NCBI RefSeq assembly: GCF_009935845.1
Contig: NZ_QWEK01000012.1
Location: 62,001 to 126,000 of the forward strand
Direction of reading: 5' to 3'
DNA: 64,000 bases
DNA from: Pseudoflavonifractor sp. 524-17
GTDB taxonomy: Bacteria; Bacillota; Clostridia; Oscillospirales; Oscillospiraceae
Shown here: piece after piece, positions 58,736 to 64,000 of the stretch
Layout of the letters: each line of letters starts with the position of its first letter
How positions within the stretch are numbered: the stretch's first letter is position 1
Notes under the pieces: generated by a model
The model's database searches: none
What the model was told of the DNA's origin: nothing
Seen by the model: only the letters and a program-made list of their open reading frames with translations
Position numbers and translations under genes: made by a program

Positions 58736-61655
58736 AGTTTATGAACTGGCCATAAAGATCAACGGCAAATTGGACAGTTCCCTGAAAAAAGCCTGTGCGG
58801 CGGCAGCGCAAAACCTGGAAACGGTGGGAAATGCGGCAAAAACCGCCGGCAAAGTGGTGGCAGGCGCGTCCGCCGCTATCGTGGGAGCAACTGCCACCAT
58901 GGGAGCCGCCGCCGTAAATGCGGCGGCGGAATACCAGACCCAACTTGCCAATATCTCAACCCTGCTGACCGGAACAGAGGCAGAGGTGGCCGCCCGCACA
59001 GCGGAGATCGGGGATCAAATTCTGAAAGTTTCCGACAAAACAGGAGTGGCCAGCGACAACCTGACGGACGGAATGTATCAGGTCATTTCCGCATTTGGGG
59101 ACAGCGCAGACGCGGCCAGTATTCTGGAAACCGCCGCAAAATCGGCGGCAGCTGGAAACGCCACCACGGCGGACAGTATTAACCTGCTGTCCGCCGTGAC
59201 AAAGGGCTATGGTGACACATCGGCGGCAGCTGTCCAAAAGGCGGCTGATCTATCTTTCGCCACTGTGCGGCTGGGGCAAACCTCTTTCCCGGAACTGGCC
59301 GCCTCCATGGGAAAAGTGATACCGCTGGCCGGAACCCTGGGGCTGGAACAGGAACAGCTTTTCGGCGCCATGGCCACCCTGACCGGCGTAACGGGATCCA
59401 CGGCGGAGGTGGTCACCCAGTTAAAGGCCACCATGCAAGGGTTTTTGTCACCGTCCAAAAATATGCAGGCCGCCCTTGCCTCTATGGGCTATGAGAGCGG
59501 CCAGGCGTTGCTTGAAAGCAAAGGCTTACAGGGGGCGCTTGACGCATTAAAGGACAGCGTACATGGGGACGAACTGGCATTTGCGGGACTGTTTTCGTCC
59601 GTGGAGGCACAAACCGCCGTGCTGGCCATGGCGGGCACACAGTCCGAAAATTTGGCCAGCAAGACAGCGGAAATGTATGAGGCCGCAGGGGCGGCAGACA
59701 CGGCTTTTCAGCGGCAGACCAACACCCTGAAATATACGGTCCAAACTGTCAAAAACCTGGGTAAAAATTTCCTGACACAGATAGGGACCAATATACTGCC
59801 GTATGTCAATGATCTGGCGGAGGCCGCCCTGCCAAAAGTGCAAAACGCACTGGAGAACGCAGGGGACTATGTAGAAAAATCCATCATACCAACGGCGGAA
59901 AAGGCCGTGAAATGGATCGGAGAAAACAAAACGGCGATCCTTACCGTTGCAAGCGCCGCTGTAACCGCCGTGGGAGCCTTTAAGGGCCTGCAGGTGGCAA
60001 CTGCCGCCGTGGGTGCGGTGAAAAATCTGTCCACCATTTTCAAGGCGGCGTCCGGCGGAGGGAAAATACTAAATGCGGTATTGAGTATGGGCGGTGTAAA
60101 GCTGGCCATAATTGCCGGAATAATCGCAGCGGTGGCGGCGGGTTTCGTCCTGCTGTGGAACAAAAGCGAGAAATTCCGGGAAACCGTCATGGTCCTGTGG
60201 GGCCAGCTGCAAGCCCTGGGCGGTGCCCTGGCCGATATGGCGGGCGCTATATGGGCAAAGGCCGCCCCTCTGCTGGAAATGCTGGGAAATGCCCTGCTGA
60301 ACGGCCTGGAGCGGGCGGTGGACCTGCTGGCCCCCGTGGCCGGGAATATCCTGGGCATATTTACCGGAATAGCCGATTTTATCACCGGCGTGTTTACGGG
60401 CGACTGGGACAAAGCCCTGCAGGGCCTCCAAAATATTTTTGGAAATGCGCTGTCCGGGCTGGGCAACCTGGCCGTGGCCGGATTTACCGCCATTCTGGAG
60501 ATCGGCACCTCCATCTGGCCCGCCATTGATAACGCAGTACAGGCGGGGATCGCCGCCATTTCCAGCCGTTTCCCGGTGCTGGGCGCTGTTCTGGGGTCCC
60601 TGTGGGCCACTGTTCAAAAAGTGTGGTCCAATATCCAGGTGATCCTCCAGAACGCGATCCAGTTTGTCCAAAATGTTTTTGCGGGCAACTGGTCCGGCGC
60701 CTGGCAGAACATAGTCAACATTTTCGGCGCGATTTTCGGCACCGTGACCACCATAGCCATGGCACCGCTGAATATGCTGGCCAACGGGGTGCAGGCCGCC
60801 ATCAATTCCGTGGCCGCATTCCTGTCTGAAAAGTTCCCATTCCTGGGCGCCCTCTTTTCCGGCTGGGCCGCCAGTATTTCCGCCGCCATTGAGAACATAA
60901 AGGCCATTTTCAGCGGAATTATTGATTTTGTCCAGAATGTATTTTCTGGCAACTGGTCCGCAGCGTGGCAGAACATCGTGGATATTTTCGGAAACCTGTT
61001 CGGCATGATCGTCAATCTGGCAAAAGCCCCCATTAACGGGGTTATTTCCGCCATCAACTTTGTGCTGGAGAAGATCAACGGCATTTCTGTCACGATACCG
61101 GACTGGGTGCCGGGTGTGGGCGGGACCACCATGGGCTTTAACATTCCCACCATTCCGCAGCTGGCCACCGGCGGCATTGTCACCGCCCCCACCATCCTGG
61201 AGGCGGGCGAGGGCGGCGAGGCGGAGGCGATCCTGCCCCTGTCCAAGCTGGCCGCCATGCTCCAGAGCGTGGCCAACGCGCCGGAGATCCCGGACATGGG
61301 GAACCGGGAGGACGGCCAGGAGGAGGCGCCCCTGGCCCAGCTGGCCAAAATGCTGGACGACTGGACCAAGAACAAAAAACCGGATCCGCATGGGCCGGGC
61401 CAGGGCGGCGGTGGCCGGGATCTCCCGGACCCGCCGCGCCCAGGAGGAAACGACGCCCCGCCCCCGGCGGGCGGACAGAACCCGCCGGGCGGCGTGGACA
61501 CGATCACCTTTGCCCCCGTGTTCAACTTCTACGGGGGAGTTACCAAAGAGGAGGCCGTGGAGGCCGGGAAAGTGAGTTTTGCGGAGTTCAAGCGCCTGTA
61601 TAACCAGATGAAAGCGGAGGAGCGCCGCAAGAGTTTGAGCGCGTCCACGCGGTAA
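58722..61655 (+). CDS. Tail tape measure protein
   Basis: A 977-residue protein that sets tail length. Basic/helical N-terminus, an Ala-rich TP901-type core (EYQTQLANISTLLTGTEAEV ... LPLAGTLGLEQEQLFGAMA), several hydrophobic segments (LAIIAGIIAAVAAGFVLLW), three repeats like FVQNVFxGNWSxAWQNIVxIFG (about residues 560-780), a PTIPQLATGGIVTAP-like patch, and a Gly/Pro-rich C-terminus. ATG 58722 lies inside the frameshift frame and follows GGGAGGAGG. Confidence 0.9.
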   Translation: MAKSKVYELAIKINGKLDSSLKKACAAAAQNLETVGNAAKTAGKVVAGASAAIVGATATMGAAAVNAAAEYQTQLANISTLLTGTEAEVAARTAEIGDQILKVSDKTGVASDNLTDGMYQVISAFGDSADAASILETAAKSAAAGNATTADSINLLSAVTKGYGDTSAAAVQKAADLSFATVRLGQTSFPELAASMGKVIPLAGTLGLEQEQLFGAMATLTGVTGSTAEVVTQLKATMQGFLSPSKNMQAALASMGYESGQALLESKGLQGALDALKDSVHGDELAFAGLFSSVEAQTAVLAMAGTQSENLASKTAEMYEAAGAADTAFQRQTNTLKYTVQTVKNLGKNFLTQIGTNILPYVNDLAEAALPKVQNALENAGDYVEKSIIPTAEKAVKWIGENKTAILTVASAAVTAVGAFKGLQVATAAVGAVKNLSTIFKAASGGGKILNAVLSMGGVKLAIIAGIIAAVAAGFVLLWNKSEKFRETVMVLWGQLQALGGALADMAGAIWAKAAPLLEMLGNALLNGLERAVDLLAPVAGNILGIFTGIADFITGVFTGDWDKALQGLQNIFGNALSGLGNLAVAGFTAILEIGTSIWPAIDNAVQAGIAAISSRFPVLGAVLGSLWATVQKVWSNIQVILQNAIQFVQNVFAGNWSGAWQNIVNIFGAIFGTVTTIAMAPLNMLANGVQAAINSVAAFLSEKFPFLGALFSGWAASISAAIENIKAIFSGIIDFVQNVFSGNWSAAWQNIVDIFGNLFGMIVNLAKAPINGVISAINFVLEKINGISVTIPDWVPGVGGTTMGFNIPTIPQLATGGIVTAPTILEAGEGGEAEAILPLSKLAAMLQSVANAPEIPDMGNREDGQEEAPLAQLAKMLDDWTKNKKPDPHGPGQGGGGRDLPDPPRPGGNDAPPPAGGQNPPGGVDTITFAPVFNFYGGVTKEEAVEAGKVSFAEFKRLYNQMKAEERRKSLSASTR

Positions 61656-61656
61656 G

Positions 61657-61687
61657 GAAAAGCGCCGCCCCTTTTACGGGGCGGCGC
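61657..61687 (-). terminator. Terminator of hicB
   Basis: GCGCCGCCCC (61662-61671) and GGGGCGGCGC (61678-61687) pair, followed on the minus strand by TTTTCC. It lies between the tape measure stop and the hicB stop. Confidence 0.8.
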
Positions 61688-61698
61688 CGGGAGGAAAT

Positions 61699-62100
61699 TT
61701 AGGTGGCAGCTTGATAAAGGGCAGTCAATCCATCGGTGAGCACTTTAGAAAAATTGATGTGCCGCGCCTCCGCAAAGGTATTCAGCCATGCGGGGATCGT
61801 GCAGTTTTTACGCACAGCGGTATTACCGTATTTTTCGGCATAGGCGTCCATATCCAGGGAAACGAGGCTGACAAGCCCGCCGGCGTCCGCGCGAATATCT
61901 TCCATGGCGCTGGCCGCTGGCGCGGGCCTCCCCTCCTCCAGTTCATCAAGGACCCAACCACTGGCGGCGTCCTGGGCCATTAAAACGGCGTCGGCAAGGG
62001 TGGCGCCCTCTGTGACACAGCCGGGAAGATCGGGAACCTCTACGGTGTAGCCGTCGCCATCTTCCCACGGGGAAAAGATAGCAGGATATACAAGTTTCAC
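61699..62100 (-). CDS. hicB: Antitoxin HicB
   Basis: A 133-residue antitoxin. The N-terminal fold (KLVYPAIFSPWEDGDGYTVE VPDLPGCVTEGATLADAV) is the partial RNase-H-like domain that binds HicA; the C-terminal NTFAEARHINFSKVLTDGLTALY is a DNA-binding helical part. GTG 62100 follows GGAGG. Downstream of hicA, the usual order. Confidence 0.92.
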   Translation of the reverse strand: MKLVYPAIFSPWEDGDGYTVEVPDLPGCVTEGATLADAVLMAQDAASGWVLDELEEGRPAPAASAMEDIRADAGGLVSLVSLDMDAYAEKYGNTAVRKNCTIPAWLNTFAEARHINFSKVLTDGLTALYQAAT

Positions 62101-62143
62101 AGAAATACCTCCATTCGGTCTATATTGCCCCGGAGGGCGGGGC

Positions 62144-62326
62144 TTATTTCAGCCCCGCCTGTTTCCGGATTGTTTCAATCGTTTTCGGGTGAATATCACC
62201 TTTGTGCTGTGGAATTGTGACTTTTCCGGGTTTTGTCGGATGTTTGAAATGTTTGTGCGAACCTTTTGTGTTGTGGTAATACCAGCCGTCTGCCTTGACT
62301 TCTTTTTCTATTTCCTGTGCAGTCAT
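62144..62326 (-). CDS. hicA: Toxin HicA (mRNA interferase)
   Basis: A 60-residue mRNA-cleaving toxin with a dsRBD-like fold: MTAQEIEKEVKADGWYYHNT KGSHKHFKHP contains the catalytic His in GSHKHF, then GKVTIPQHKGDIHPKTIETI. GGGAGG lies before the ATG. Clearly less GC-rich than phage neighbours, which suggests separate acquisition. Confidence 0.93.
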   Translation of the reverse strand: MTAQEIEKEVKADGWYYHNTKGSHKHFKHPTKPGKVTIPQHKGDIHPKTIETIRKQAGLK

Positions 62327-62348
62327 AGTGTTTCCTCCCTATGCCATC

Positions 62349-62377
62349 ATTATACGCATAATGCGCACATAAGTCAA
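62349..62377 (-). promoter_or_regulatory. hicAB promoter with built-in operator
   Basis: TTGACT (62377-62372), 17 bases, TATAAT (62354-62349) on the minus strand. The spacer holds the inverted repeat CGCATAATGCG (62355-62365), a likely HicB operator that would block polymerase. Confidence 0.85.
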
Positions 62378-62424
62378 GACAAAGTTATAAAAAGTAATAA
62401 AAAGTTTTTAAGGAGGAGCGGACC

Positions 62425-62637
62425 ATGGCAGGCACATATACCACCCGGCAGGGGGACGCCTGGGACGCTATCGCCCACCGGGTTTATGGCAGCGTGAAAT
62501 ATACCGGCTGGCTGATGGAGAACAACCACCCCCACCTGGACACGTTCCGGTTTCGGGCCGGGGTGGTCCTCCAGACGCCGGACCCGCCGGCGGACAGTCT
62601 GGCGGATAATATGCCGATATGGAGGACCGAGGCATGA
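62425..62637 (+). CDS. Tail protein X, LysM-like
   Basis: A 70-residue protein with a LysM-like pattern (TRQGDAWDAIAHRVYGSVKYTGWLMENN then FRAGVVLQTPD), like P2 gpX. It is part of the baseplate or tail and binds peptidoglycan-like ligands. ATG follows AAGGAGGAG. Overlaps gpD (ATGA). Confidence 0.88.
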   Translation: MAGTYTTRQGDAWDAIAHRVYGSVKYTGWLMENNHPHLDTFRFRAGVVLQTPDPPADSLADNMPIWRTEA

Positions 62638-63626
62638 GGACACGGCGGGCGTATGTGGATCTGATCTGGAACGGCGCGGCTGTGTCCGGGAAAATGAGCG
62701 GCTACCAAAAGGACGTGACCTATACAGACCCGGCCAGCGGAGAGGCGGACAGCATAGACGTTTCGATCCATGACCGGGGCGGGACGTGGATCGGCCCCTG
62801 GTTTCCTGAAACCGGGGACACCCTGGCGGCCACCATCAAGGCCATGGACTGGGCCGGACCGGGTGACACCCGGATCCTGCCCTGCGGGTCCTTTGTGCTG
62901 GACAACTTCAATTTTTCCGGCTGGCCCATAGCGGGCACCATTTCCGGCGTGTCCGTCCCGGCGGACAGTTCTTTCCGGGAAACCGAGCGGAGCAAAACCT
63001 GGGAAAATGTCACCGTGGAGGAGATCGGAAAGGAGATCGCGGGCCGGGCGGGCGTGTCCCTGTCCTATGACGTGGAGGGCGGCCCCATTCAGATCAAGAC
63101 CATAGAGCAATCCGAGCGGACAGACTGCGATTTTTACATGGAACTGTGCAGCACCTACGGTCTGGCCATGAAAGTCTATTCTAAAAAAATCGTGGTATTT
63201 GACCGGGAGGCATACAAGGCCAAAGGGCCGTCGGCCACCATCACCCCGGACATGATCCAGTCCTGGAACTGGGACCGGAAACTGGCCGGCACCTACACCG
63301 GCGGGGAGTACACATACACGGACCCCGGCACCGAGGAGGAAATAAAGGTCAACGTGGGAGAGGGTCCCCGGATCCTGAAAGTTTCCGGCAAGGCGGACAA
63401 CAAAGCCGACGCGGAGCGCAAGATCAAGGCGGCGGTGGCCAACGCCAACCATGGCGCCAGCAAAATGTCCGTGACCATCATGGGCACTGCCTCCCTGGTG
63501 GCCTCCCAATGCGTGGCCATGGTGGGCCTGGGGAAACTGTCCGGGAAATATTACATTGACCAGATCACCCACCACATCGGCGGCAGCGGCTACACCATGG
63601 ACCTGGACCTGTCCCTGGTGGAATGA
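62634..63626 (+). CDS. Baseplate hub protein, late control gpD-like
   Basis: A 330-residue protein of the P2 gpD (gp27-like) family: RRAYVDLIWNGAAVSGKMSG, DSIDVSIHDRGGTWIGPWFP ETGDTL, and the C-terminal LGKLSGKYYIDQITHHIGGS GYTMDL are typical. ATG 62634 overlaps the gpX stop and has GGAGG about 8 bases upstream; ATG 62619 is an alternative. It forms the centre of the baseplate. Confidence 0.9.
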   Translation: MRTRRAYVDLIWNGAAVSGKMSGYQKDVTYTDPASGEADSIDVSIHDRGGTWIGPWFPETGDTLAATIKAMDWAGPGDTRILPCGSFVLDNFNFSGWPIAGTISGVSVPADSSFRETERSKTWENVTVEEIGKEIAGRAGVSLSYDVEGGPIQIKTIEQSERTDCDFYMELCSTYGLAMKVYSKKIVVFDREAYKAKGPSATITPDMIQSWNWDRKLAGTYTGGEYTYTDPGTEEEIKVNVGEGPRILKVSGKADNKADAERKIKAAVANANHGASKMSVTIMGTASLVASQCVAMVGLGKLSGKYYIDQITHHIGGSGYTMDLDLSLVE

Positions 63627-63641
63627 GGAGAGGAGGCGCAC

Positions 63642-64000
63642 ATGGGAAACGAGATCCGGCTGGGCAAGGTTTCAGCCGTGGACCACCCCGCCGGCATGGT
63701 GCGGGTGGTGTACCACGAAAAAGACGACGACGTGACCCGCATGATCCCCATTCTGTCCACGGTTTTTTCCGGGGTTTACAGTATGCCGGAGGTGGGGGAT
63801 CAGGTTTTGGTCCTCCATCTGTCCAATGGCACCGAGGCCGGGGTGGTCCTGGGCCGCCCCTGGAGCGAAAAGACCAAGCCCCCGGAGGGGGCGGAAAAGC
63901 TGTACCGCCTGGACATGGACCGCGCCCCCGGCGTGGCCATGGTCCGCTATGACGGCAAGGCCAAGGACCTGACGATCCACTGTGACGGGACCCTGAACAT
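63642..64000 (+). CDS. Baseplate assembly protein V (gpV-like), 5' part
   Basis: The first 119 residues run off the window. MGNEIRLGKVSAVDHPAGMV RVVYHEKD and VGDQVLVLHLSNGTEAGVVLGRP match the OB-fold N-terminus of gpV, the tail spike. ATG 63642 follows AGGAGGCG. A C-terminal beta-helix spike would lie beyond the edge. Confidence 0.85.
   Translation, partial: MGNEIRLGKVSAVDHPAGMVRVVYHEKDDDVTRMIPILSTVFSGVYSMPEVGDQVLVLHLSNGTEAGVVLGRPWSEKTKPPEGAEKLYRLDMDRAPGVAMVRYDGKAKDLTIHCDGTLN

Larger units (their letters stand above)
32317..64000 (+). mobile_element. Prophage, contractile-tail type, partial (right end outside the window)
   Basis: From here nearly all genes are plus-strand, tightly packed with ATGA/GTGA overlaps, and include GpA-type terminase, portal, protease, capsid, tail sheath, tube, tape measure and P2-like gpX/gpD/gpV. 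The exact left end is inferred: it must lie between the degV promoter (32264) and the first phage gene (32369). No integrase is seen in the window. Confidence 0.93.

Overview
The window is a high-GC Firmicutes chromosome segment, most likely an Oscillospiraceae gut anaerobe of the Flavonifractor/Lawsonibacter/Intestinimonas kind. Evidence for this is sporulation genes (spoIIID with a SpoIIQ-like M23 protein), the origin-proximal gene set (gyrB, gyrA, noc-parA-parB, rsmG, ricT), SLH-domain proteins, and AGGAGG-type ribosome binding sites. The left half (1-32.3 kb) is host chromosome. The right half (about 32.3 kb to the end) is a tailed, contractile-tail (myovirus-type) prophage that runs off the right edge.

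Host region. gyrB and gyrA are followed by a lipoprotein and rnhA (plus strand, 0.1-6.2 kb). A sugar acetyltransferase stands divergent to a DHFR-like and a PEBP-like gene (6.2-8.0 kb). From 8 to 32 kb almost everything is on the minus strand: (i) yaaO-like decarboxylase, darA, holB and a frameshifted ricT; (ii) the M23/LysM/G5 protein and spoIIID; (iii) a T-box-controlled hisS-SLH-aspS operon; (iv) minD with a methylglyoxal-synthase-like gene that lacks the catalytic Asp; (v) an eight-gene unit parA-parB-coiled-coil protein-serS-SLH-mscL-membrane protein-rsmG with a strong sigma-A promoter; (vi) noc with two perfect parS sites between it and parA; (vii) an SLH-GH18 hydrolase with a YitT permease; (viii) degV with a nitroreductase. 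xpt is the only plus-strand gene in the 28-32 kb part.

Prophage region. The early segment (32.4-45.5 kb) is a dense plus-strand run of small genes with stop/start overlaps. It is unusually rich in DNA-modifying and nucleotide-handling proteins: MT-A70 adenine methylase, a truncated-looking HD protein, a class-beta methylase, a DUF4406 protein, a circularly permuted cytosine-5 methylase fused to a GNAT-like domain, a PP-loop (PAPS-reductase-like) protein, a radical SAM protein, an HUH rolling-circle-type protein, a DUF5131 radical-SAM-like protein, an ASCH protein, a DUF1064 protein and a sigma-region-4-like late regulator. A 475-base gene-free stretch with strong hairpins (candidate cos) precedes the Nu1-type small and GpA-type large terminase genes. 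Portal, prohead protease, capsid, decoration, joining proteins, sheath, tube, tail chaperone (with a -1 frameshift signal), tape measure, LysM tail protein, gpD and a partial gpV follow. Two minus-strand cargo units interrupt the late operon, each with its own near-consensus promoter and terminator: a membrane-anchored protein (54.3-55.0 kb) and a HicAB toxin-antitoxin pair (61.7-62.3 kb). No integrase, lysis gene or repressor is visible, so these probably lie beyond the right edge.

The most unusual signals are the permuted methylase-GNAT / PP-loop / radical SAM gene trio with translational coupling, the -1 frameshift in the tail chaperone, the G8-run frameshift in ricT, the catalytic-residue loss in the MgsA homologue, and a dispersed ATTCAYARCCG inverted repeat shared by separate intergenic regions.
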